Assembly (NCBI GenBank): GCA_014238205.1
Contig: JABABM010000016.1
Span: 1 to 50,581, forward strand
From: Phycisphaerales bacterium
GTDB taxonomy: Bacteria; Planctomycetota; Phycisphaerae; Phycisphaerales; SM1A02
Reading direction: 5' to 3'
DNA: 50,581 nt
Positions 18,546 through 26,557 of the stretch are shown piece by piece; positions within the stretch are counted from its first letter, which is position 1, and each line of letters begins with the position of its first letter. The notes under the pieces are model-generated. The model was not told the DNA's origin. It saw only the letters and a program-made list of their open reading frames with translations, and searched no databases. The position numbers and the translations under genes are program-made.

Positions 18546-18565
18546 CCGTTCATGCAGATGAACGG
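18546..18565. promoter_or_regulatory. Inverted repeat just upstream of metH
   Basis: CCGTTCAT-GCAG-ATGAACGG is a perfect 8-bp inverted repeat 40 bases before the chosen metH start and inside an unusually AT-rich stretch. It could be an operator or an mRNA hairpin. I saw no fold matching a cobalamin or SAM riboswitch in the 170-bp divergent region. Confidence 0.35.
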
Positions 18566-18601
18566 ATAAAGTTTAACAATCCCCATTTAAAGAACTATAA
18601 A

Positions 18602-18658
18602 CCTGCTCTTCGGCCATTCAAGCCCTACTCCTGCTAGGATTCCGCATCCAAGAGCAGG
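18602..18658 (+). promoter_or_regulatory. Long-range stem in the leader of the LolA-like gene
   Basis: CCTGCTCTT (18602-18610) and AAGAGCAGG (18650-18658) form a perfect 9-bp inverted repeat with a 39-base loop, ending about 20 bases before the next start. It may shape the 5' untranslated region. Its role is unknown and it could be incidental. Confidence 0.25.
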
Positions 18659-18679
18659 GGTTCCCTTTAAGAGGCCTCC

Positions 18680-19540
18680 ATGGCAACTCCAGACCCAATT
18701 TCCCGCCGATTTCAAGGATGCTGGATGCTCCTTGCCATCTGCCTGGGCTTCGTTCTGAGTGCCCATGCCTCGCCCCAACCTCCCCCACCTGTGAGCCCGA
18801 ATCCAGACGGATCGCGGCTCCTGACACGATGCTTCAGGGCCATGGGCGGCCCCAGTGAACTGGAGCAGATCACCTCCATGCACGTGGAAGCAGCACTCAA
18901 GGCTGGCGATGATTCACTAGGCGAAATCGAGCTCTTTCTCGCGCGTGGAAACAGGAGCCTCTTCCGATTTACACAGGAGGATGGCGAAACCAGCAGTTTC
19001 GGATCAGATGGAACCATTTCCTGGGAACAGATCCCCGCCTCGGAAGGTGGCGGGTGGAAACTGCTTCCAGAGGAACAGCTTGCCCGAAGGATTTCCGTGA
19101 ACAACTGGCTGGGTCGAGTGCTGCACATGGGCGCGGAAACAACAACGATGAAGACCACCGGAAAGGTGACCTTCCAAGGCCGTCCCTGCTGGGCAGTCGA
19201 CCTGGAGTACCGCAATGACGAACCGATGACGGCATTCTTCGATGTCGAGACGAAACTCATCGCCGGCTTCCAACGTCCTTTCCAGATGCCGGAAGATGGT
19301 CTTGCAGAGTCATACGTGATCGACATCATCTTCAGCGACTGGAAGCCGGTCGAAGACGTCACCCTGTTCCACGAAGTCAAGCTTGTCATCAGTCCCGACA
19401 TGTCGAGCCTGCAGTTGAACTACGTGACACTTTCGATCAACGACGTTCCCGAGTCGACTTTCGACCTGCCCCCGCAGATCAAGGCGTTGACTCCACCTCC
19501 ACCTCCGCCCCCAACGAAGGAGTCCCCAGATGGGGGCTGA
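18680..19540 (+). CDS. Exported LolA/outer-membrane-lipoprotein-sorting-like protein
   Basis: 286 residues with a signal peptide (CWMLLAICLGFVLSAHAS). The mature part is a beta-rich domain: CFRAMGGPSELEQITSMHVE, then alternating strands with substrate-side phrases such as RPCWAVDLEYRNDEPMTAFF and FFDVETKLIAGFQRP. This pattern is typical of planctomycete and Bacteroidetes LolA-like proteins that hold lipids in a half-barrel. The C-terminus is a poly-proline tail. Its stop overlaps the ABC ATPase start by 11 bases, so the three genes are one unit. A periplasmic partner of the exporter is plausible but inferred. GAGG lies a few bases before the ATG. Confidence 0.75.
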   Translation: MATPDPISRRFQGCWMLLAICLGFVLSAHASPQPPPPVSPNPDGSRLLTRCFRAMGGPSELEQITSMHVEAALKAGDDSLGEIELFLARGNRSLFRFTQEDGETSSFGSDGTISWEQIPASEGGGWKLLPEEQLARRISVNNWLGRVLHMGAETTTMKTTGKVTFQGRPCWAVDLEYRNDEPMTAFFDVETKLIAGFQRPFQMPEDGLAESYVIDIIFSDWKPVEDVTLFHEVKLVISPDMSSLQLNYVTLSINDVPESTFDLPPQIKALTPPPPPPPTKESPDGG

Positions 19541-20480
19541 ACCAACAATCAGCCTGCGGAATGTCAACAAGCAGTTCGGCGACGTACACGCCGTTCGAGA
19601 CCTGTCCCTCGATGTCCACAAGGGAAGCCTGATCGGTTTCCTCGGACCCAACGGAGCAGGCAAGAGTACGACGATCCGGATGGTCATGTCGATCATCTAC
19701 CCGGACAAGGGAACCATCAACGTCCTTGGAGATTCCGCTCTTGCGGCAAAGGATCGCATTGGATATCTCCCCGAGGAACGAGGCCTGTACCGGAAGATGC
19801 GGGTCGGTGAATACCTCCACTACATTGGCAAGTTGAAGGGCATGCCGAGATCCAATGCGATTTCAGCTGCGAAGTACTGGCTTGACCGAATGGAACTGCC
19901 CAAGGTCGATCGGAAGAGATGCGAAGAACTTTCCAAGGGAATGCAGCAGAAGGTGCAGTTCATTGCATCGATTCTCCATGAACCCGACCTGCTCATCCTC
20001 GACGAACCCTTCTCCGGACTTGATCCTGTCAATGCAGAGCTCCTCAACGAGGTCATTCGTGACCTCAATGCACAGGGACGGACGATCATCTTCTCGACAC
20101 ACGTCCTGCACCAGGCGGAACAGCTCTGCGACAGCATCCTGCTCATCGACCGGGGTGAGAAGATCCTCGATGACACGATGGAGGGCATTCGCCAGACGTT
20201 TGATCCACGGACCATCGAGGTCGAACCTACCATCGGACATGAACTTCCAGTTGCAATTGAAGGTGTTGCACATCGCTCCAACCAGGGTGAACATGGCATA
20301 GAACTTCATCTCGAAGAAGCCCGGGACCCGCAGGATGTAATGCGGCGGATCATGGCTTCGTGCCCGGTTCGATCCATCCGTCTTCGCCGACCGACCCTGG
20401 ATGAAATCTTCGTCATGCTTGTTCGCGATCGGATGCATGAGACACATGCCGATCTGGTCCCGGGGGAGGTCGACTCATGA
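19530..20480 (+). CDS. ABC transporter ATP-binding protein (NatA-like)
   Basis: 316 residues. ABC ATPase with Walker A (GPNGAGKSTT, residues about 39-48), signature LSKGMQQKV, Walker B LLILDEPFSGLDP and the H-loop IIFSTHVLHQAEQ. The C-terminal extension of about 90 residues is typical of the NatA/CcmA group that pairs with ABC-2 permeases. It is overlapped upstream by the LolA-like gene and downstream by the permease (ATGA). The transported substrate cannot be told from sequence; sodium, drugs, lipids or peptides are all exported by relatives. Confidence 0.92.
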   Translation: MGAEPTISLRNVNKQFGDVHAVRDLSLDVHKGSLIGFLGPNGAGKSTTIRMVMSIIYPDKGTINVLGDSALAAKDRIGYLPEERGLYRKMRVGEYLHYIGKLKGMPRSNAISAAKYWLDRMELPKVDRKRCEELSKGMQQKVQFIASILHEPDLLILDEPFSGLDPVNAELLNEVIRDLNAQGRTIIFSTHVLHQAEQLCDSILLIDRGEKILDDTMEGIRQTFDPRTIEVEPTIGHELPVAIEGVAHRSNQGEHGIELHLEEARDPQDVMRRIMASCPVRSIRLRRPTLDEIFVMLVRDRMHETHADLVPGEVDS

Positions 20481-21823
20481 AGAAGATCCCCATAGTCGCC
20501 TGGAGGGAGTTCAAGCACACGGCGCTCACGAAGGCGTTCATCATTGGATCGATCATCGTCCCGATCCTGATCATTCCGCTCCTGATCGTCCTGCCGGCAC
20601 TGTTCAGCCAGGACGTCGAGCCCCTGAAGGGTACGGTCGTCCTGATCGGACCTGATGTACTTGATGCCGCTGAAGAACTGGCCGCAGCGGACAGGACCAA
20701 CTCGGGGCAGAAGGCACTCGAGCAGACCCTCGAGCAACTGCCCGAGGGGACGGTCGATCCCGTATCGAAACACATGGCCTCGTCGATGATGGGCTCGGAT
20801 ACCGAACTGGACCTGGTATTTCAACGTGGAGCACACGATGAACTTGAAGACATGAAGGAACAGGTCCGTTCACACGAACTGACTGCGGTCGTCGTACTCC
20901 AGGACGGAATCCTCCAGCCAAATCCAGAGGTCGAATCCAATCGGTTCAAGGTCTTCGTTCGACCAGGACTCTCAGCCAGGCACCTGGAGATCATCGACGA
21001 CCTCATCTCGGATGCGGTCGTCGAAACTCGCGTTGTCGCGACAGGAATGAAATACGAGGAGCTCCGCACGATGATGCGATCTCCTCGATCAGACACGATG
21101 CGACTGCAGGAAGGTGGCGGGGAAGCCGTCGAGTACGAGTGGGCGAAACGACTCATACCCATGGCCTTCATGTTCCTTGTCTGGATCGCGACGTTCTCGA
21201 GTGGCAACTACCTGCTCACCTCGACGATCGAGGAGAAATCGAACAAGGTCATGGAGGTGCTCCTCAGTGCCGTAAGCCCCTTCCAACTCATGGCCGGCAA
21301 GATTCTCGGGCAGGCATTCGTGAGTCTAGTCACGCTGGTGATGTATGGAGGCCTGGGCCTGGCCGCACTCTTCGCACTGTCACAGGCCGATCTCGTGCCG
21401 ATCTCCATGATCATCTGGCTGCTGCTCTTCTTCGGAATGGCCTACTTCATGATCGCCTCGATCATGGCCAGTGTCGGCAGTGCCGTCAGTGATCTTCACG
21501 ATGCGCAATCACTCATCGGACCGGCGATGATGATCTTGATTCTTCCCCTGATTCTCTGGATGCCCATTTCCGAAGCGCCCAATGGAATGCTCGCCATGGT
21601 GACCAGTTGGATCCCTCCATTGATCCCCTTCATCATGATCCTGCGAGTCACGGCATCGGGTGATCCGGTTCCACTCTGGCAGATCTTCGGCACGCTCATC
21701 GTTGGATACGGCGCCGTCATTGCCATGGTCTGGTTCTGCTCGCGCATCTTCCGGGTCGGCGTGCTCATGCAAGGCAAGCCTCCAAGTCCACTGCAGATGA
21801 TCAAGTGGATCCGGTACAAGTAG
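20477..21823 (+). CDS. ABC-2 type permease (NatB-like)
   Basis: 448 residues. One membrane segment near the N-terminus (AFIIGSIIVPILIIPLLIVL), a large extracytoplasmic domain (about 45-215) and a C-terminal block of five or six membrane helices (from about 225) follow the NatB/ABC-2 layout. The motif TIEEKSNKVMEVLLSAVSP after the second membrane helix is a hallmark of the family. It starts with a 4-base overlap with the ATPase gene and would form the export channel. Confidence 0.92.
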   Translation: MKKIPIVAWREFKHTALTKAFIIGSIIVPILIIPLLIVLPALFSQDVEPLKGTVVLIGPDVLDAAEELAAADRTNSGQKALEQTLEQLPEGTVDPVSKHMASSMMGSDTELDLVFQRGAHDELEDMKEQVRSHELTAVVVLQDGILQPNPEVESNRFKVFVRPGLSARHLEIIDDLISDAVVETRVVATGMKYEELRTMMRSPRSDTMRLQEGGGEAVEYEWAKRLIPMAFMFLVWIATFSSGNYLLTSTIEEKSNKVMEVLLSAVSPFQLMAGKILGQAFVSLVTLVMYGGLGLAALFALSQADLVPISMIIWLLLFFGMAYFMIASIMASVGSAVSDLHDAQSLIGPAMMILILPLILWMPISEAPNGMLAMVTSWIPPLIPFIMILRVTASGDPVPLWQIFGTLIVGYGAVIAMVWFCSRIFRVGVLMQGKPPSPLQMIKWIRYK

Positions 21824-21835
21824 TTTCGTACTGCA

Positions 21836-21850
21836 CGCAGCCATGCTGCG
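21836..21850. terminator. Small hairpin between convergent genes
   Basis: CGCAGC-CAT-GCTGCG forms a 6-bp stem with a 3-base loop in the 40-bp gap between the permease and heme oxygenase stops. There is no T-tract on either side. It may help end transcription from both directions. Confidence 0.3.
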
Positions 21851-21863
21851 GGTCAACGCCGGA

Positions 21864-22520
21864 TCAATCGCCTTGCGAGGAAAGACCTTCTGAAAGACCT
21901 CGAAGAACATGCCCGATGTGTTCAAACGTGCCGCAGGCGGTATCGACAATGCGGTCCTGTTCTTCCGAGCAGGAGATGCTCGAGTTCATCCTTGCCTTGA
22001 AGAGCATCCAGTTGGGCATGACTTCCTTCCCATGAGCAGAGTAGTAGGCAAGACCCTCGTCTCCTTCAATGCCATACATCCCAGCGATGGACTTTCGGAG
22101 AATCATTCCGCCGAGGGTGGACCCCTCAAGCACGTAGAGAACACCAAGCAATCGAACAGGATCCGATGACGCGAAGGATTCAATCCACGAGATCATCGCA
22201 GTGGTGGCTTGCTGGGCATTGTCGGGGACATCTGCATCGGGATGCCACTGGAGATCCATTGCGAGCAGAGGTACACGGGGGGTCGTCTCCTGCCAGACCG
22301 CCTGGACACGATCATTCGTACTTGCCGCAAGGGCATCTTCAAGTGCAACGTGAAGACGATGCCAGCACGACAGTTGTCCCGCATAGCGAGCCTGCGGCAT
22401 CGTTCCAGACATGATGCAAGCGTTGAAAGGTATGGCCTCGGTATCGACATGGGCCTTGCCCGTCTCACTCTTGAGACGATCCATCAAGGTCATGTCCTCG
22501 ATTGTCACAGGCGATTTCAT
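21864..22520 (-). CDS. Heme oxygenase (biliverdin-producing)
   Basis: 218 residues, all-helical. Heme oxygenase opens heme to biliverdin, CO and iron. The proximal His lies in LKSETGKAHVDTE near the N-terminus and the distal-helix motif GVLYVLEGSTLGG near residue 127 is the form seen in bacteriophytochrome-linked enzymes. No phytochrome gene lies nearby, so an iron-acquisition or biliverdin role cannot be chosen. In-frame ATGs at 22520, 22493 and 22484 are possible; the first is kept. It is divergent from the CoA-transferase gene across 79 bp. Confidence 0.85.
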   Translation of the reverse strand: MKSPVTIEDMTLMDRLKSETGKAHVDTEAIPFNACIMSGTMPQARYAGQLSCWHRLHVALEDALAASTNDRVQAVWQETTPRVPLLAMDLQWHPDADVPDNAQQATTAMISWIESFASSDPVRLLGVLYVLEGSTLGGMILRKSIAGMYGIEGDEGLAYYSAHGKEVMPNWMLFKARMNSSISCSEEQDRIVDTACGTFEHIGHVLRGLSEGLSSQGD

Positions 22521-22554
22521 CCCGGGAACATCCTTTTGCTTGCTTCAGGAGCGT

Positions 22555-22570
22555 CTTGCAGGCTTGCAAG
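22555..22570. promoter_or_regulatory. Inverted repeat in heme oxygenase/CoA-transferase divergent region
   Basis: CTTGCA-GGCT-TGCAAG is a perfect 6-bp inverted repeat between the two divergent starts, with further CTTGC copies nearby. The half-site equals that of the palindrome before pilM. An operator role is inferred only from position. Confidence 0.3.
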
Positions 22571-22599
22571 CACGCGTAGGATTGGTCATCATCACACAT

Positions 22600-23298
22600 A
22601 TGGCATCCAAAGTCCAGACTGACGCAGCACATGCGCTTGAAGGCATTGTCCAAGACGGCATGACCATTGCAGTGGGAGGCTTCGGTCTCTGCGGCATCCC
22701 TGAGCAGTTGATCATTGCCCTCAGGGATACGGGGGCGAGCAACCTCACGGTTGTCTCGAACAACGCGGGTGTTGACGATTGGGGACTTGGCCTTCTTCTG
22801 CAGACTCGACAGATCAGGAAGATGGTCAGTTCCTACGTGGGCGAGAATGCGGAGTTTGAACGCCAGTTCATGGCTGATGAACTCGAATTGGAATTCACAC
22901 CACAGGGAACACTCGCCGAGCGGCTCCGCGCCGGCGGGGCCGGTATTCCCGGCTTCTATACCCGCACTGGTGTAGGCACGATCGTTGCAGATGGAAAGGA
23001 GACCCGGGAGTTCGACGGAGACCTGTATGTACTTGAACGAGGCATCAAAGCGGACCTGGCCCTGGTCAAGGCCTCCCAGGGCGATGAAACCGGGAACCTC
23101 ATCTACAGGATGACTGCCCGGAATTTCAACCCCATGGTGGCCATGTGTGGAGACATCACCATCGCAGAGGTCGATGAACTGGTTCCGACTGGACACCTCG
23201 ACCCGGACTCCATACATACACCGGGCATCTTCATTGACCGGATCATTCAGACGACCTCTGAGAAGCGAATCGAGCAGAAGACGGTCCAAACAGCCTGA
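22600..23298 (+). CDS. scoA: 3-oxoacid (succinyl-CoA type) CoA-transferase subunit A, orphan
   Basis: 232 residues, the usual size for the A subunit of family I CoA-transferases, which move CoA between succinyl-CoA and acetoacetate in ketone-body use. Hallmarks: GGFGLCGIPEQLI near the start, VVSNNAGVDDWGLGLLL, GGAGIPGFYTRTGVGT and FDGDLYVLERGIKADLALVK. The start at 22600 matches family length; the frame extends upstream to 22411 but that part overlaps the heme oxygenase gene. The B subunit, which carries the catalytic glutamate and normally follows at once, is absent: the next 200 bp hold no long frame and the next gene is unrelated. Confidence 0.9.
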   Translation: MASKVQTDAAHALEGIVQDGMTIAVGGFGLCGIPEQLIIALRDTGASNLTVVSNNAGVDDWGLGLLLQTRQIRKMVSSYVGENAEFERQFMADELELEFTPQGTLAERLRAGGAGIPGFYTRTGVGTIVADGKETREFDGDLYVLERGIKADLALVKASQGDETGNLIYRMTARNFNPMVAMCGDITIAEVDELVPTGHLDPDSIHTPGIFIDRIIQTTSEKRIEQKTVQTA

Positions 23299-23500
23299 TG
23301 AGCTATTTACCGGCCCCATTGGTGCACTTGGAAGCCACTTTTTCACGATGACATGCGATATTCTGGCCTACATGGGCGTTCAACCCCATGCTTGGGGGAA
23401 AATGCTCCTGCAGGGAGACGTATCGGTGTGTTGCCGAAGCCTGCAGCCAATCCCAACCAGAGAGTGACTCACGGCAGCCAATGCATGGCAGAACGGGCAG

Positions 23501-24880
23501 ATGATCATGCGAACTCCAACGTACAAATCCATACGCACCCTCAAGCAGACCCTCGTGGCTCTTCCATTGCTGATCTGCGCACTGGCGATGCCTGTCCTCG
23601 GCCAGGGTATTGGCAATATCCAGCGGGCGATTCAGCCTGAGTTCTTCACACGGGATCTCATCATCTTCATCGAGGGTCTTGATCTCGATGAGACACAACA
23701 GATCATCGTCGAGGCTCTCTTCGATGATTACGAACAGTCCTTCGACGAGGGCATAGAGCAAATGGAAGCCCAGATCAATGCTCTCAGGGAATCGATAGAC
23801 CTTGAGGACCTGAAGGAAAACAACCCCCAGGAAGTCCTGCGAGTCGTACTCGGCCCCATCGAGGAGTGGATGAAGGAACGCGATGTGCTCGGTGACCAGC
23901 TCATCGAGAATGTCCGCGTCATTCTCGTTCCTGCTCAGGAAACACTCTGGATCGATTTCACGCGAAATCTCTACATAGAACAGTACATCTCTGAGGGTGT
24001 CATGAGCGGAGAGAGCGTGAACGTCTTCCACGTTCTCCGTGACATGAGCCTCGACCAGTCGATCCTGGACCACATCAAGCCCACGGTCGACAGCTATGCC
24101 ATCGAACTGCACGACTCGCTCCGGAACCGGACTCGACTGGTGCAGGGAGCGTATACAACTCTTATCGAGAAACTGTCAGCCACCAATACACTGGCTGATA
24201 ACGATCGAAGGCTCGACATCATCAACGCGAGGATCGCCATCCGAAACATCAACGATGGCGGGATCAATGCAATCGCACTCTCGCTGCCTGAGGACAAGGG
24301 GATCGAGTTCTGGAACCAGGCCATGCAACGTGGCTACCCTCGCATCTTCAGGCGTACACCTGCCCAACGCGTGCTCGAATCCGCCGCTGCCATCACCTCC
24401 TATCCAGAGGACATTCAAATCGCGATCGATCAACTCCTCGCCGAGTACTACGTCGAACTCGACGACTACAACACCAGGCTCCTTGATGAACAACGGAGAT
24501 TCGATCCCGAACGCCTGCGAGAGAGCATCCGCAACCAACAACGAAAGATGAATGGCGAAGACACCGTGCGACCAGAGGATCCCACCAGGGAACTGATCGC
24601 CCAGCGCAAGGCGATGGGGACCAGGTACATCGAACGACTGAGGGCGCTGCTCTCGCCGGAAGAGTTCGACGAACTCGAAGGAGCCCGTCGATACGCTCCT
24701 CCTCCAGCCTCTCTCACTCCGAAGGAAGCAGAGCAACTTCAGTTGAACTTCAATCGAGACATCAACTCGACACCTGCAGGCAAGGGAAATGATCCGCGTA
24801 CAAATGCCAACGCGCCTGGAAGCAAGAAGCCCCCGGCAAAGGGGGAACGGGGACGTGATGGCGATCGAGGGCGAGATTGA
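23501..24880 (+). CDS. Exported helical protein of unknown function, upstream of T2SS
   Basis: 459 residues with a signal peptide (TLVALPLLICALAMPVLGQG). The mature protein is predicted almost fully helical, charged, with phrases such as GLDLDETQQIIVEALFDDYE and LRALLSPEEFDELEGARR that recall Spy/LTXXQ-type periplasmic proteins. The C-terminus is a basic, low-complexity tail (KGERGRDGDRGRD). It ends 26 bases before gspE, so it is probably the first gene of the secretion operon. It could be a chaperone-like or accessory factor, but that is inference. A second ATG at 23507 is possible. About 200 bp precede it, with no convincing promoter found. Confidence 0.75.
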   Translation: MIMRTPTYKSIRTLKQTLVALPLLICALAMPVLGQGIGNIQRAIQPEFFTRDLIIFIEGLDLDETQQIIVEALFDDYEQSFDEGIEQMEAQINALRESIDLEDLKENNPQEVLRVVLGPIEEWMKERDVLGDQLIENVRVILVPAQETLWIDFTRNLYIEQYISEGVMSGESVNVFHVLRDMSLDQSILDHIKPTVDSYAIELHDSLRNRTRLVQGAYTTLIEKLSATNTLADNDRRLDIINARIAIRNINDGGINAIALSLPEDKGIEFWNQAMQRGYPRIFRRTPAQRVLESAAAITSYPEDIQIAIDQLLAEYYVELDDYNTRLLDEQRRFDPERLRESIRNQQRKMNGEDTVRPEDPTRELIAQRKAMGTRYIERLRALLSPEEFDELEGARRYAPPPASLTPKEAEQLQLNFNRDINSTPAGKGNDPRTNANAPGSKKPPAKGERGRDGDRGRD

Positions 24881-24906
24881 CCTGAGTACACTCTAGGAGC
24901 TGGCGC

Positions 24907-26550
24907 ATGACGCCCGACCAAGAACCAACTGAATCCGAGCAGTTTCTTGCAACCCAGGGATCTGCAACGGCAAGCGGGACGGAGGATGAACTCCGTGAAC
25001 GTTGCCAGATGCTGGGGCTGGCCTGGCACGAACGGCAGGCTGCAGCCGACCCCGACGCGACGATCCTGATTGAAGCCGATGTAGCTGTCCGACTCCGCGT
25101 CGTCCCACTCCGACTCGAGGGATCACGGCTCATACTGGCCATGCTTGATCCGCTCGATACAGATGCCGCAGACGAAATTGCCACTCTCACCGGGAAACCA
25201 GTCACCCGGGAGGGCATGGAAAAGAAACACTTCTCCGAGCTGATGCGAGAACATTACGGCACGACCGCCTCCAAGATGGCCGACGCCCTCGCAGGCAGTT
25301 CTGATGACATGGATGATGATCTGGAGCACAACCTCGAGGCCATCGAGGCGGATGACATCCACCGGATGGCCGAGGAACCAACGCTCATCAATCTTGTCAA
25401 CCTGATCCTGCTTGAAGCAATCCAGGGTCGTGCCTCGGACGTCCATATCGAACCATTCGAGAACGAACTGACCGTTCGCTACAGGATCGACGGCCTGCTC
25501 CATACGCAGAAGCCTCCTCCGAAACACCTCCAGCCGGCACTGATCGGACGCATCAAGATCATGTCGGGAATGAACATCGCCGAACGATATGTTCCGCAGG
25601 ATGGAAAGATTGCGCTGCGTTTCGAAGGACGCAAGGTGGACATCCGTGTTTCGACCATCCCCACGCTCTATGGCGAGTCGGTCGTCATGCGTATCCTGGA
25701 CAAGACCTCCCTCTCCCTGAACCTGGAAACACTCGGGATGAGGAAGGAACTCATCGGAACGATGGATGGCCTGATCAAGAAACCTCACGGCATGGTCCTG
25801 GTGACGGGCCCGACCGGGTCGGGCAAGACTACGACCCTCTATGCAGCGCTGACAAGGCTCTATGACCCAAGCAAGAAGATCATCACGATCGAAGATCCCG
25901 TCGAGTATGAACTCGGGGGCATCAACCAGATACCCGTAAACCCGAAACGAGGCCTGACGTTTGCAAGCGGGCTGCGTTCCATCCTTCGTCAGGACCCCGA
26001 CGTGATCTTCGTCGGCGAAGTCAGGGATGGCGAGACCGCCGACATTGCCATTCGATCGGCACTCACCGGACACCTGATCTTCTCCACAGTTCACACGAAT
26101 GATGCCGTCAGCAGTGTCGGACGGCTCGTCGACATGGGTGCGGAACCGTTTCTCGTCGCATCCGTCCTCGAAGGTCTCCTTGCACAACGACTTGGCAGGC
26201 GAACCTGCCCCCATTGCCGCGAGCAGGTCGCCATGACTGATGAGCAGGAGCAACGTCTCAGGCGAGATGAACGAGAGATGTTCAATGGGCTTGTCTGGCA
26301 CGGCGTGGGTTGCGAGAAGTGCAACAACACCGGGTACCTGGGTCGCATCGGGTACTTCGAACTGTTGAAGATCAACGGAACAGTCCGTGCCGCCATTTCC
26401 TCGGGAGCCAGTTCAAATGAAATCCGCGATGTGGCAAAGAACGAGTTCGTCACCATGCGACAAGATGGCCTCCTCCGGGCCGCAGAGGGCGAAACGACCA
26501 TAGCTGAAGTTCTCCGGGCGACGCAGGACGCCGATGACTTGGAAGGCTGA
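24907..26550 (+). CDS. gspE: Type II secretion assembly ATPase
   Basis: 547 residues. An N-terminal MshEN-like domain (about 30-125) precedes the catalytic core: RASDVHIEPFENELTVRYRI, Walker A GPTGSGKTTT (about 301-310), Asp box/Walker B DPDVIFVGEVRDGETA (about 363-378) and His box THTNDA-like VHTNDAVSSVGRL. Two CxxC pairs (CPHC near 433, CEKC near 468) form the zinc knuckle of this family. It powers pseudopilus assembly from the cytoplasmic face of the inner membrane. AGGAG lies 8 bases before the ATG. Confidence 0.95.
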   Translation: MTPDQEPTESEQFLATQGSATASGTEDELRERCQMLGLAWHERQAAADPDATILIEADVAVRLRVVPLRLEGSRLILAMLDPLDTDAADEIATLTGKPVTREGMEKKHFSELMREHYGTTASKMADALAGSSDDMDDDLEHNLEAIEADDIHRMAEEPTLINLVNLILLEAIQGRASDVHIEPFENELTVRYRIDGLLHTQKPPPKHLQPALIGRIKIMSGMNIAERYVPQDGKIALRFEGRKVDIRVSTIPTLYGESVVMRILDKTSLSLNLETLGMRKELIGTMDGLIKKPHGMVLVTGPTGSGKTTTLYAALTRLYDPSKKIITIEDPVEYELGGINQIPVNPKRGLTFASGLRSILRQDPDVIFVGEVRDGETADIAIRSALTGHLIFSTVHTNDAVSSVGRLVDMGAEPFLVASVLEGLLAQRLGRRTCPHCREQVAMTDEQEQRLRRDEREMFNGLVWHGVGCEKCNNTGYLGRIGYFELLKINGTVRAAISSGASSNEIRDVAKNEFVTMRQDGLLRAAEGETTIAEVLRATQDADDLEG

Positions 26551-26557
26551 CTCGGGA

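Noticed and set aside
23299..23500. Short frames between scoA and the exported protein, considered as a remnant of scoB
   Set aside because: None shows CoA-transferase B motifs; the frames are short and cysteine/histidine-biased by chance.
25123..26301. 392-residue frame antisense to gspE
   Set aside because: Antisense to a conserved ATPase, with no recognisable protein features.
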